Shown in pieces: positions 31,560 to 43,867 of a stretch of 64,000 nt of DNA (position 1 is its first letter; the number at the start of each line of letters is the position of its first letter). The DNA is from Vitis vinifera. Its lineage: Eukaryota; Streptophyta; Magnoliopsida; Vitales; Vitaceae. Both the position numbers and the translations under genes were made by a program. The stretch covers positions 4,487,001 to 4,551,000 of the forward strand of contig NC_081813.1 of assembly GCF_030704535.1 (NCBI RefSeq). Reading direction: 5' to 3'. The notes below the pieces were generated by a model. That model saw nothing but the letters and a program-made list of their open reading frames with translations. It was not told the origin of the DNA and did not search any database.

Positions 31560-33960
31560 TAAAATGAAGGCGACCATAGGTTGTGTCAATACACAAGACC
31601 ATACAAACCGCCATTGTTTCTATATTTTGTTATTTATTTTTAATGTGATTGGTTCCCTAGAAAATCTGATGTGACCCTGGTTCATGATGCCGAAAATGGA
31701 AATCATGGGACTCCATGTGGATGGGTCTATATTTATCACTCTTTTGAAAATTCATCACCCATCAAAATGATCAAATTTCATAATCTAAGCTTGAAAATAC
31801 ATCTTATCATTTGCCTTCTCACTCTCAAAAATTCAAAATAAAAAATTCCACATAATCAATACATTTTGGATTTTAATTATTTTAATCCATTCTATCTTCA
31901 TTATCTAAGTCCAACTTCTACTGTCAGTAAAAGTAAAACTTCATTTCAGGAAGAGAGGAATTGATAAGTTTTAACAAATAAGTGTAAATACATTTTCTAT
32001 TTTTATTTAATTTAAAATTTTATATAACATACCAAAATTTTAAAATGTTTATATTAAAAATATAATGATTTAAAACTATTTAAAAAATGAGATATCAAAA
32101 AAATTATTATCTTAAATTTAAAAAATTAATGTAATTTTTTTTTAAAAAAAAACATAATATAAAAAAAATATATTGGAGGAGCAGAATAATTGAGAGAGAA
32201 GCAACAAAACGTTAAGTACAAAGTGGAGAAATGCAACTAATGAAATTGGAAGTAACAATGTCGTTTTGCAGGCACATGAGGGTGGCCCATTTCTCCCCTC
32301 TTTTTATTTCTTTTCACACGCCAACTTGACTCAGCCCACAATAAATCCTTACTTATCCCTTGTGTAAATTGGAAGTAACGTTTTTCAATTATTTTTATTT
32401 TTACTAAATTCATCAAGACATTTGACAAAATTTAGAAATGATTTTTGAAATATTAAAAAATTACCTAAACTATTTCCTAAAAAAATTTAATCAGTAATTA
32501 TCCTAAAAATATTTTCAAAAACCATTTTTATTAAAGTATTTCGAATAAAAAGGTTGTCGATCACATGTAAATTAATATTTAGAAGCCTTATAATAGATGG
32601 TGTTGAAATTTTCTCTCTTTTAAAATTGACGTATAAGAATAAGAAAGTATGACTGAAAGAAGAGATTAGCTAAGTGACATCAAGAAGCATAACTCTTAGA
32701 ATATCTTAATTTTTTCGGCAAAAAAGCAATTGAATATGATATAATATTGGTAGAAATTAATCAACCTTACTTGCCTATTCAAGAAGTCAACTATATATCA
32801 TTTAAAAAATTATCGCTCCCTTTGTATTTAACATGCTTAAACATTATAAAAAATTATCAATTTATTTAGAAAATATCAATGCATACAAGTGAACACTAAA
32901 TTGTTATTATATATTACTTCAAAGTCGTTTAATTTATTTTAATTTTTATATAAAGATTAATTAATTTGAAAACACGTAAATTTCTAACCAATCTTCTTTA
33001 TATTTTACCTTCCTCACTATTTTTTACTTTCCTAATTTGGGGAAAGCCTTTTCTTAAAAAATTTGGTTTTCCAAATTTCAAATTGAACCCACTTCATTTG
33101 GGCAACATTAAGTTAATTGATCCTAATCAATGCCAAATACTATGAATCTAAAGTTCAAATCATAGCAACATAGAGAGGGAGTTCAATTTCAATACAAAAT
33201 ACAAAAAGTGTAAAACTAGATATTAATATTAAGACATCATACTAATTAAACAAGTTTCATTTTTGTCAAAAAAAATATATCTAGTTCCCAAAAATATCAA
33301 GGAAAAAAATATAAAAAATATTTTTCTTCATATTTGGTTTTACTATGATAAATTCGAGATAAAATCAAATATAAGAAATTTTAAATATTTTAAATTATTT
33401 AATCTTTATATAAAAATAAAGTTAAAATAAGTGAAATGACTTCAAAATAATATATAAAAAATAAAATTAATTTATTAGTTTTAATCCTATTTTTTATTTT
33501 CATTGGTTTTTTGTCTTTCGATTTTTTTCTTCTTTATTTTCTTTTTCTCATATTTTTCCTCATTCAAACATACCAAAAAAAAAAATTGTTTTAACTTTCA
33601 TTCAAATTCAAAGTCTTAATAATACTTTCACATTTATTTTTATTCAAATTAGAAGAAAATACAAATATTTGGAATGCCTTTGAAATAGTTTCCTATTTTT
33701 CACTTTAACTAAAAGTTAAAATTGAATCAAAATCATAATTTTTAAAAGATAATATATGAAAGAGTTCTTAGCATAAATCAAAATAAAGTTTTTACAAGGA
33801 ACAACAATTTTTTTAATTTCTATATTAAATTTCTTGTTAAGTGGTCATAAGTTTTTTAAACGAAAATAGTAAAAAAAAAAAAAAAACATATGATTGATAC
33901 CAAGATAAATTATGAATCCTTTAAAGTGATCCACTACACTTTTTTGGGGTGGAAATTCAG
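31560..33960. repeat. AT-rich intergenic DNA, no gene seen
   Basis: Part (33240-33900) aligns with 22150-22870. Short frames and long homopolymer runs only. The 32160-32440 part is less AT-rich but matches nothing I recognise. Confidence 0.5.
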
Positions 33961-34765
33961 TCATTAATACATGTACTTGATCTGGGGGTGCCCTACAATT
34001 CAAGTCAATGAATTTGGACAAATCAAATCAATTTTTTTCCCAATTGATACCAAGGAATATCCATATGATTCAAACAATATTTATATTGTTTGTTTGGATT
34101 TTGCCTAAAGTATTCATGAATGTGTCCAAATAATATGCTTATCAATGGCACTACTAATTTTTGCTTCCCCCTTTTCTTTTTTTTTTCATTTTTTGTTTGT
34201 TTTGAATTGGTACTTCCTTTCTCATTCATTCTACATTCTTTTTTTAAAAAACATTTGTCTCTTTTGCATACATCCTAAAAAGCCCAAAGTGTCTTTTTTT
34301 TATTTATTATTATTATTATTATTTTTTAAAAAAGAACTTAATAAAATCTTTCGCTTCTATATATCTTAAAATGAAAATAAAAAATAAAATTTTATTATTA
34401 AAGTTTTATTTTGATTTATAGATAAAGTTATTTCATATTTTATAAATCTCTTCCTATATTCATTTTGTTCTTTGCAAATTATAATTTCACTCACTTCAAC
34501 TTTGAAATAAAATCAAAATAAAAATAAAAAATTATAGCAAATTATGTTTAATTTAATCCGCTTTTCAATTGGAAAATACTAATAGTGCAACCCATATCTG
34601 TCTAAACTTAGTGCATATAATATTACTTTTCAATGGACTTGAAAACTATTTAAAAACCGACAACTCCAAAGTCAATTATCTCAATTATGGAGTGTCATGG
34701 TTCCAAAAGATAAAAGCAAGTGTGAAGATCCTTAAAATGTTTTTGAGTGTAATGGTGTTTCCAAA

Positions 34766-35848
34766 AGATATAAGCAAAAATGAAAATATCGGAATCACGG
34801 ATATATCAATATTTCGATTTTACGAATATGTCAGATATATCGGAGATATATTGGTAAATATTTTGACATAAAATATCGATAGACCTAAAATTAACCAAAA
34901 TTTATAAAAATATAAAATAAAACTTTTAGAAATGAAATTAAAAGTACAATAGACATTTTAAAATTATTTTGTTAAATAAATTAATGTGTGTATATATATA
35001 TATATATACGTGTCAACAAAAAATATAAATTTGATAAGTGTATATTGATTATTAAATTATATCAAATATTATTTGATGATTATATTGTGATATTTGATTA
35101 TAATATATTTCGGTGGATATTTTGACACAAAATGTCTGTAAACCTAAAATTGATCAAAACTTACAAAAATATAAAATAAAACTCTTAGAAATGAAATTAA
35201 AAGCATAATAAACATTTTAAAGTTATTTTTTTTTAATAAATTGATATATATATAATATTGTACATGTTAATAAAAAATATAAATTTGATAAGTGTACATT
35301 GATTATTAAATTATATAAAATAATATTTGATGATAATATTGTGATGTATGATTATAATATGTTTAATTTTAAAATCTATTTAATATTAAAATTATGATAT
35401 ATTATAAAATAAATGATGATAAATGTATAAATTTTTAATATATTAATAATATTAAAAATACTCTGAATAAAATTATGTTATATTTTTACTAATCAATTAA
35501 ATGAAAAAATTTCATTCAATTATAAAATAGTGATAATTAATTGTTATTTAAAGTGTTTTTTTTTTAATATTTTATTTATATCCGAACTTTCGATATATAT
35601 TTCTTTAGTGCATATTATATATCAAAGGGCAAGTTTGCTCTAGTGGAGCTAGGAGTTGGGGATGCATGTTGAACCTTCGAATCCCCCAACAGCAACAAAA
35701 AAAAAAAAAACTCAATTTTGAGCTTTGACCGCGTTGACCGCCCACGTTGACCAATCGTTGACCACCGATAAATCCATGCTATATATCGTTTCACCACCCG
35801 CCGACACACCGATATTTCAACGATATTTTCTTCCCTAGATATAAGCAA
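34766..35848. mobile_element. Unclassified 1.06-kb insertion with 12-bp TSD
   Basis: Insert 34778-35836, flanked by AGATATAAGCAA at 34766-34777 and 35837-35848. Copy A has this target once (3710-3721), which fixes the boundaries. The two ends share only GAAAATATCG as a weak inverted repeat. The interior has two diverged direct repeats of about 235 bp (34865-35110 and 35110-35350). A tRNA-like promoter pair plus an A14 tract lies at 35632-35710. A 12-bp TSD suggests target-primed reverse transcription, but the structure is not a standard SINE. Confidence 0.65.
35632..35710 (+). other. tRNA-like / SINE-like segment with A tract
   Basis: Box-A-like TTTGCTCTAGTGGAGC is followed 40 bases later by box-B-like CCTTCGAATCCCC, then AACAGCAAC and 14 A residues. 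This is the layout of a tRNA-derived SINE head. It is embedded in the 1.06-kb insertion. Not a working tRNA: no cloverleaf can be drawn. Confidence 0.4.
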
Positions 35849-37208
35849 GTATGATTTTCCTTAAAATGTTTTTCACATTTTTTTTGACATAATTATTTAA
35901 GTTGCCTACCAATAAATCTTTTTCTGATTTTTGTATGAATTGAATATTATTATTTTTCTAAAATAAGAAGTATGTTTAATAATTAATTTTTCTAAGTAAT
36001 AATAATGACCAACAACCTTTTAGACCTAGTTTTTCAATCAACTTATTTATTTCCTAGGTATAAAACATGGAGAAGTAAAATACATGTATTGATGGATCAA
36101 TTAGAGGGAGGGTTAAACCTACTAAGACACTACCCACCTCACTGGAGAATGGAAAATTAAATGGTTATAAATACATCATCATTTCCCTTTTTCCATAAAA
36201 ATGTTGCTCCATGTCCTCTTATCAATTTCACTTCAATTATCCTCAAAAAAATCACTTCACAACTTCAAAGATTTGTTAGTAAAATTGTAAAAGTACTAAC
36301 ATGTCACTTGAGTAAAAAAGACATGATTACTATGCAAAAAATGAAACATATGCCATATTTATCATCTAAATTATGTACTTTTTGAATAGTAATTACATGT
36401 TACACTAGGTAGAATCATGTTAACATATTAAATGGATTAGAATCGTGTTATCTTGTTTAATGAATGTTAATAGGTTTAATAGGTTAGAATCAAATTAATG
36501 GGGGTTACCTATATCAATTCATATAGAGGTCAACTTAACCTATTTATTAAATTAGTTATGTCTATATCAAGTCATTTTAACATGATGTTTAAACAAATCA
36601 TATTCCAATTAAGTAAACTTTCACTAGTTTTTATCTTGACACAATACAAATCCAACATAATATGACCCATTGTCACCCTAGTTAAGGAGCATAAGAGTGT
36701 TGCATCAAGGAAGTGGAAGAAGAGCATAGTGATATAAAACTTTAGGGAGTGGAAGCATTTAATCAAGTAAAGTTGTGTAACTTTTATTTTCATAAGTAGT
36801 GAATTATTCAATTGTCAAGAGACCAACCATAGTTTTTTTTTTTTATACCTAGGGATTTCTAGGTGCTTTCCACATAAAATTCTATGTTGAAATGTGTAAT
36901 TGGAAATCTCATGCATGAGATTGATAAGATATTGATGATAATTGAGTTGGAATAAAACAATTTAACTTTGAGGGGTTAATTGCTTGGACTACCTATTTAC
37001 CCCTCCTTCAAGAAGTTCCATATAAGGGTCTCCAATGGGCGGGCCGGGCCATGGAAAAATGTTAGGCCCGCGGCCCGGCCTATGAGTCCGCGGGCTAGCG
37101 GGCTGGGGGCGGGCTGGGCCAACGGGCCGGGCTGGGGGCGGGCTGGGCGGGCCGGGCCGCGGGCCGAGCCTTGGGCTTTTTTAAATAAGCCAAAATGGCT
37201 TTAGAAAG

Positions 37209-37279
37209 GAAGAGAGAGGGAGGGATTCGAACCCCTCCCCTCATGCTTTAATATAAAGGCTCTAACCAACTGAGCCACA
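37209..37279 (-). other. Degenerate tRNA-like sequence in the hAT
   Basis: The minus strand reads TGGCTCAGTTGGTTAGAGC, a near-perfect D arm and box A. About 30 bases later comes GGGTTCGAATCCC, a T arm and box B. The 7-bp acceptor stem does not pair and the anticodon arm is irregular, so it is a tRNA relic or Pol III-like module. It lies between the GC-rich end and the transposase frame. Confidence 0.5.
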
Positions 37280-37755
37280 TTTATTTTGTGTTAACTAAAT
37301 GAGTTAGTTATATATATATAAAATAAAGTATATTATTTTTTTAAAAAAAATTAACGGCTCCAACGGTCATGTGACCGTTGGAGCTCCAGCCCAGCTCCCA
37401 GCTGCCATGTGACCGTTGGGCAACGGTCACATGGCCAATTTTTTTTTTTTTTTTTTTTCTAAAGCCTTCCTATAAATACATCTTCTCCCTTTTCATTTTT
37501 TCATCAAATTCTCTCTATTTCTCTCACATTCTACAATATTTCAAATTCTTTTATTTTTCCCTCAAATTATACAATATTGTTGGTGGTGCAAAACAAGCAT
37601 TGGTGGCTCCAAGAGTTCAAATTTGCTAGGAATTTCTGCATCGGTTCTCTAATTGAGTAACATACTTCACTCCTACTACTTTATTTTTTTGTTACATTTT
37701 TTTTATATTTATTACTTTATTATTTTTGGCATAATATTTTATCAATAATTATAAT

Positions 37756-39769
37756 ATGACAAGTGCTTCTTCTTCATCTAGTCCATGTGATGAAATATCA
37801 TCAAACAAAAAATTTACTTCAAATATATGGAATTTTTTTGATAGAGTAGAAATAATTTTAGAAAATAATAAAAAAGAAATAAAAGCAAAATATAAAATTT
37901 GTAATAAATTTCTTACTGGTGGCTCAAATGCAGGCACAAGTCATTTAAAAAGACATCACGAAAATTGTAAAACTAAAAATAATGTAGATATTAAAAATTA
38001 TATGCAATTAGGTAAAAATGAAAGTGGAAATTTAAAAACATTTTCTTATGATGAATCTAACTGTCGTGAAGAAATGATTGATTATATAATAAGAGCAGAA
38101 CAACCTTTCAACATGATGAAAACTCATGATTTTGTAGGAACAATTCAACGAGGTATTAATCCTCAATTTAAAGGTTGGTCTGGAAATACAGTTAAAAGAG
38201 ATATTATGAAAAAATTTTATACACAAAAAGAAATTTAAATTTTTTTTTTTTGCAAATTTTGAAGGAAATATTTGTTTAACATCTGATATTTGGACATCTT
38301 TAACTCACACTGGTTTTTTATGTATAACTGCTCACTACATTGATAATGAATGAAAATTAAATAAAAGAATAATTTCATTTAAATTAATAAATGCTCCACA
38401 TAGTGGTAAAAATATAGCATCTTTAATAAATGATGAAATTATAGATTTAGGCATTCGTGATAAAATATTGACAATAACATTAGATAATGCTGCTAATAAT
38501 GATACAACAATACATAGACTAAAACGATATTGGCAAGTAAAAGAAGATCATGCTAAAATATTTCATGTGCGTTGTTGTGCACATATTTTAAATTTAATTG
38601 TAAAGGATGGATTAAAAAATGTTGATGATACATTGGAAAAAATTAGAGGCATTGCATATAGTATTAATAGTTCTCAAGCAAAACATGAATTATTTTTTGA
38701 TTGTTGCAAAATGTTAAATATGAAAAGAAAAAATATAAATTTGGATATGGCCATTAGATGGAATTCCACATATAAACTTTTACAAAATATTACAAAATAT
38801 AGAAAAGTAGTCGAATTATATGAAATATAATTACTTAACAATGATTGTGAAGCAGATATTTATGCATTAAGTGATTATGATTGGCATGTTGCAGATCTTT
38901 TAAGAGATCTTTTTGAAATTTTTGATACTTCAACAAACATTTTTTGTGGTGTATATTATCCAACTTCAAATCGAGTTATTATGCAAATAACTAATATTTT
39001 TATTGTACTTCAAAAATATTTAAGTTTTGAAATATTTAATGATACAATATTTGCAATGATAGAAAAATTTAGAAAATATTGGGGGGAAATACCTTTAATT
39101 TTTTATATTGCTTTAATTGTGGACCCTAGATTGAAATTTGAAGCTTTGGATGAATGGTTAACAATTATTTATTTTAATGACCAAATAAAAATTGAAGAAA
39201 TTAAAAATGAAATAAATTCATTATTACATAATTTATATAACTATTATAAAGAAAAATATGGTAATGATATTAATACTAATAAATTACCACCTACATCTAC
39301 AAACTCCTCATCTTTTTATAAAGGAGCTCTAGAAATGTTGAAAAGTCGAAAAAAGACAACAAATAGTTCTCCAAATAATACATCTGATTTAGATAAATAT
39401 CTTAATACTGATATAATTCCATTTGAAGATCAAGAAGATTTTGATATTTTAATATGGTGGAAATCACATCAACACAAATATCCTGTGCTTTCTATAATTG
39501 CTCGTGATGTACTAACAGTTCCTGTGAGTACAGTTGCATCAGAAGCTGCTTTTAGTGCAGGTGGAAGAGTTATTAGTAAAAAACGATGCAACTTAGCGCC
39601 AGACGTTATTGAAGCAGGGATATGTGTAAAAGATTGGGAAATAGTAGATAAAAGGATGTACGATTCCATTTGAGAAACAGAGATGTTTGCCAATATGGAA
39701 TCTTTAAAACTATCAAGATCTTCATGGATGCATGATAGTTCGCCATCACCGCCAGAAAATAATGACTAA
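37756..39769 (+). pseudogene. hAT transposase pseudogene (BED finger, Ac/RICESLEEPER type)
   Basis: First frame 37756-38238 has a BED-type zinc finger region (GTSHLKRHHENC), but the first Cys of the expected C-x2-C pair is Tyr (KAKYKICNK). A shift at the T run near 38240 moves coding to the next frame. That frame holds LTSDIWTS, then TGA at 38351-38353 (for Trp), TLDNAANND and HVRCCAHILNLIVKDGL of the catalytic region, TAA at 38828-38830, and the C-terminal hAT dimerisation block with VPVSTVASEAAFSAGGRV. It passes TGA at 39671-39673 and ends at TAA 39767-39769 after PSPPENND. Intact proteins of this type are about 650-700 aa. Four or more lesions mean no active transposase from this copy; it could still be mobilised from elsewhere. 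Confidence 0.9.
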
Positions 39770-41628
39770 ATGTATATTATATTTTTATTTTTATTTTTTG
39801 TGGTTGAAAAATACAGATGATTGACAAATAAATAGGTGCCAACCTAGTTGGGATGTATTTATTTTATAGTGATGTAAACTTTTCCCACATTTTTAAATGT
39901 AATTATACATTCAATGAATAAAATTTTGAAATGAATATTTTTTTTAATACTTTTTATTTTTGTATTTTTTTTTTTAAAGGGGCGGGCCTATGGGCCGAGC
40001 CTAAATTTAGGCCCGCGGCCTGGCCCGGCCCGCCCATAAACGGGCTCGGGCCTGCGCGGGCCGCGGGCCGCGGGCTTTTTGGAGACCCTTAGTTCCATAT
40101 CAAGAAAAAAATTATTTCAACATATATATAGATATTTTATATTTTCTAATTTTAAATTAATTTTTATGTTGGGAAATTGAATGAGGGAATAGTTGGCTCA
40201 ATTTTCAAGCTTGGCAACAAAATTTGTTGTTAACATGTTATTTTACCTTATTTTATACATTTTTTTTGGAATAAAAATATATAATCAACTACTCTTGTAT
40301 GATTGATTTAGATGTTAGAAAAGGTTATAACCATTAATTCTATTAATTGACCAACAATTTTTTATAAACTTTAAGTTGCTAGCATTCATATATTATCCTA
40401 AAATTATTAATTATAATTTTATTTAAGTTGAACCACAAATCTTGGGTAAATGATGAAGTATTTGTTAACAAGATACTTGTTTAATTATATTGGAAGTTTT
40501 TAGTTTGAGGAGTTGTTGTTGAATTCAAATTCCTAGAAGCTAGCTTTGAGGACTAGATAGTTGTCTTGATTTTTGTTATAAGTTTGATTTTTATATTGTT
40601 TTCAAACATGATGTGTAAAATGTATTAATGGTAATGATGTTGAAACATAGCTAATGCTACTAGAAGAATGTTGTATAGAGTGCCTTTGGTGAGTTGGATC
40701 AGGGGGACAAGCTCCATGACAAGCTCAATTTATTACAAAGGATTCCTTCACAACCTCTCTTTGTATGTTATTAAGTCGTAAGTAGAATTATTAAAGTTAT
40801 ATAAACAAGTGGCAATCTTGATACGTCATAATGACACCATTCGAAAATTATATAAATCTTAGCAGGTCTAAAGGTATTTGTAAAACACATTTGTATTGCC
40901 TAATTATGGTCTTATTGGAGAATGAGTTATTATCAATTTCATGGAACAAAACTTTCATTAGTCAATATTAGTTGAAGGTGAAATCTTACTCATAAAATTT
41001 TTCATTTAAATTTAAAAGTTAAAATTATAAAGTAGAAAGTTAAAAGAACCATTGAGCATAGTTTAAAATTTGAATATAATGTGTTTATCAAGCCCAATAT
41101 TTATTATTTATTATTAAAAATATAATTTCATATTTAAGATAATTTAGCACATTTGAACAATGCTTTGAGAATAAGATCGGAGCATCTAATTTGACTAATT
41201 GGATAGCAAATCAAACTAATCCAATCTTATTTTTCATATTTTTTCCACCTTCAATTCTATGATAAATATGAACAAAAGTCTTTATATGATTATAACAATA
41301 TAAACACTAAAATAATGAGTTTAACATTAAATAACAAAAATTTTATTTTAGTCTTCGACATATTGTTATATAAGTTATATATATATATTTATATATATGT
41401 GTGTGTGTGTGTTAGTAAAATAAGAAATATTATTATATTTAAAATATTAAATAATAAAATCACAATATTTTGTTATTAATAATATTTAATTAATACATTC
41501 TAATTAAATCTAAAATAAAAACTTTACACAAATTAGTATAAAACCAAATATGTTCACCATAAACCAACCCCTGTAAAAATACTTAAATATACAAAAGTCA
41601 AAGTAAATAAATGAGAAATAATGTTAAA

Positions 41629-41666
<38 letters not shown>

Positions 41667-42716
41667 AATCATTGTCTAGTATTTTAATTTTTTTTATATT
41701 TTTAACTCCATATATTATTTTAAATTTTAATAATATATGAATTATATCTGCATATTGCCATGCTGATATCATGTTTCAATTACTTGAACCATCAATTCAA
41801 TTAAGAAAGTCTAATGCAATAATTTTCAATTCAATAACTAATTAATAAGATTTTCAAAATATTGTATTTGAAAACTCACCACAAAAAATGAATATAAAAG
41901 ATCATGAAATTCTTGCAAAGAAAACTTACTTCATGAAAATATGGAAACCCCAAACCTTAATTTCTTCAATAATACAAATCAAAATTCTTATGTTTAGGCA
42001 TCTTAGGAGAGAACCAATAATCTCATCCACAAATCAAGCATAGTCAATAGTCAATTCTTATGTTTAGAAGTAATAATCTCATCCACAAATCAAGCATAGT
42101 CAATAGTCAATTCTTATGTTTAGAAGTAATATATACATACATACATATATACATATATACATACATATATATATATATACACACCGTGTATAGATGATGT
42201 ATCTTTTGGAAAGTCATGTATATATTTAAATGTTGTAATGTAAATCTTGCATAATATAGTTTGACCATTCATCCATTCATTCATCCATCTTATACTCTTG
42301 CAAAGAAAAGTAACTTCATGAAAATATGGAAACCTCAAACCTTAATTTCTTCAATAATGCTTATTAAAATTTTTGTAGTAAAAAGTTGTGTAATTGAGGA
42401 CACTAATGATGCAAGGTTATAACTAGTCACTCCTAACCAGACTTATTCTTATACATATTCCCATCTTCATCTCAAGTCTGGAAGTTTACCTTTCTATTTT
42501 AAGAAAATTAATTATTCTTTTTATTTTACATATATTGAAAAAGGTAAAAGAAAAAATAAGATTGAGCGATATGAACCACTATAAAACTTGAATCAATCTC
42601 GACATATATGTGAGAAGATAATTTAAAAGTGTATTTAACAGTGTTTAATTTTGAAGTGTTTTTAATTTTAATAAAAGTATTTTTTTAGAAGTGATTTTGA
42701 GATAATTACCTATTAA

Positions 42717-43080
42717 AAGTGCGTTTGATAATGATTTTAAAATAGTGTTTTTAGTTTTTTAATACTTGAAAAATAAAAATTTTCAAGTGTTAGAAAGAAT
42801 AAAAATATTTTTTAAAATTATTGTTAGACGCACTTTAAAACCCCGTTTAGTAGTGATTTTAGGAAGTGTTTTTAAACTTTTTAACACTTTAAAATTTGTA
42901 TTATTTAAGTGTTAGAAATGCTAGAAACGTTTTCTAAAATCATCATAAAATGTATTCTAAGAGTGTGTGTGATAGTGATTCTTGGAAACGTTTTTAACAT
43001 TTTTAATACTTAAATGATAATAATTTTCAAATGTTAAAAGGTTATAAACACTTCTTAGAATCACTACCAAATAGGTTTTA
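42717..43080. mobile_element. Cluster of three MITE-like foldbacks
   Basis: First: 42717-42835, inverted ends AAGTGCGTTTGATAATG and its diverged complement, with TAA on both sides, a possible 3-bp TSD as in Tourist/PIF elements. Second: about 42842-42958 (GTTTAGTAGTGATTTTAG). Third: about 42962-43080 (GTGATAGTGATTCTTGG against CTTAGAATCACTACCAAAT). All are short, AT-rich and non-coding, upstream of CNL-4. Confidence 0.5.
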
Positions 43081-43087
43081 AGTGTTT

Positions 43088-43640
43088 TTTCAAAAAACAC
43101 CACAAATGATTTTTTTTATTTGTTTAAAAGTGTCTTCTAAATTTTATTAAATACTTTATTTAGAAAAAAAAATTAAGCTAGAAGTGCTTTTTAAAAACAC
43201 TATTAAATGGACCATAAATCTTAAAATAAAATCCCAAATCACCCCTTGATTTAATTATAAGTAATTTTAAGAGAATCATTTATTAAATATTTATTTCAAA
43301 AAGCACCACAAATGATTTTTTTTATTTGTTTAAAAGTGTTTTCTAAATTTTATTAAATACTTTATTTTAAAAAAAAATTAAGCTAGAAGTGCTTTTTAAA
43401 AACACTATTAAATGGACCATAAATCTTAAAATAAAATCCCAAATCACCCCTTGATTTAATTATAAGTAATTTTAAGAGAATCATTTATTAAATATTTATT
43501 TCAAAAAGCACCACAAATGATTTTTTATTTGTTTAAAACTATTTACTAAATTTTATTAAATACTTATTTTTGTTCAAAAATATTTTTTAAGGAAGAAGTG
43601 TTTTTTTAAAAATAATATCAAATGGACGTGTAAATCTTAA
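43088..43640. repeat. 205-bp tandem repeat in the CNL-4 upstream region
   Basis: About 2.6 units; the landmark AAATGGACCATAAATC recurs at 43205 and 43410, and CACCACAAATGATTTTTT at about 43098, 43302 and 43510. The other CNL upstream regions (for example 7690-7860) have this segment once, so the expansion is specific to CNL-4. Confidence 0.7.
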
Positions 43641-43867
43641 AATAAAATCCCTTGATTTAATTATACTTTTCAAATCCATCCATAAGCCTAGGCATCCTTG
43701 AAATACCCACCCCTGTTATAATACAAAAGCAAACCACCACTAAGGATATTTAAACAACATTTTAAAGACAATCGGAACCTATCAATGAGACTTTGTCTCA
43801 TAATACAAATTTCGTTATGTTCACATGAAGAAAGGGACAAATAATACATAAAAACTAAAAATCATAT
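43641..43867 (+). promoter_or_regulatory. CNL-4 upstream region, distal part (type I)
   Basis: Landmarks AAGCAAACCACCAC and ATTTCGTTATGTTCACATG are kept, then the block is cut by the LTR element at 43868 and resumes at 46747. Confidence 0.5.

Larger units (their letters stand above)
37015..40099 (+). mobile_element. hAT-family DNA transposon, 3.07 kb
   Basis: Element 37023-40091 with 13-bp perfect inverted ends TAAGGGTCTCCAA and the 8-bp target duplication GTTCCATA (37015-37022, 40092-40099). Copy A has the same site unoccupied (4890-4897). About 120-150 bp inside each end is a very GC-rich array of GGGCCGGGC/GCGGGC motifs, in strong contrast to the AT-rich interior; in hAT elements, subterminal repeats are transposase-binding sites. 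It encodes one disrupted transposase. Clean ends and TSD argue for fairly recent insertion. Confidence 0.93.
33961..42640. repeat. Segmental duplication spacer, copy B
   Basis: No host gene. Collinear with copy A (from about 1600 to 7560) once the insertions at 34778-35836 and 37023-40091 are set aside and the copy-A solo LTR is removed. Contains AT microsatellites at about 34989-35008 and 41628-41662, and a TACA/TATA tract at 42130-42182. A short stretch around 42010-42120 (AATCTCATCCACAAATCAAG) is duplicated in tandem. Confidence 0.75.

Noticed and set aside
37209-37279. Functional tRNA gene
   Set aside because: Box A and box B are good, but the acceptor stem cannot pair and the anticodon arm is irregular.
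37756-39769. hAT as an autonomous element
   Set aside because: A frameshift at a T run, TGA at 38351, TAA at 38828, TGA at 39671, and a Tyr in place of the first zinc-finger Cys.
42130-42182. Tandem repeats that might be a CRISPR-like or structured array
   Set aside because: Simple TACA/TATA microsatellite; nuclear plant DNA, no repeat-spacer pattern anywhere in the window.
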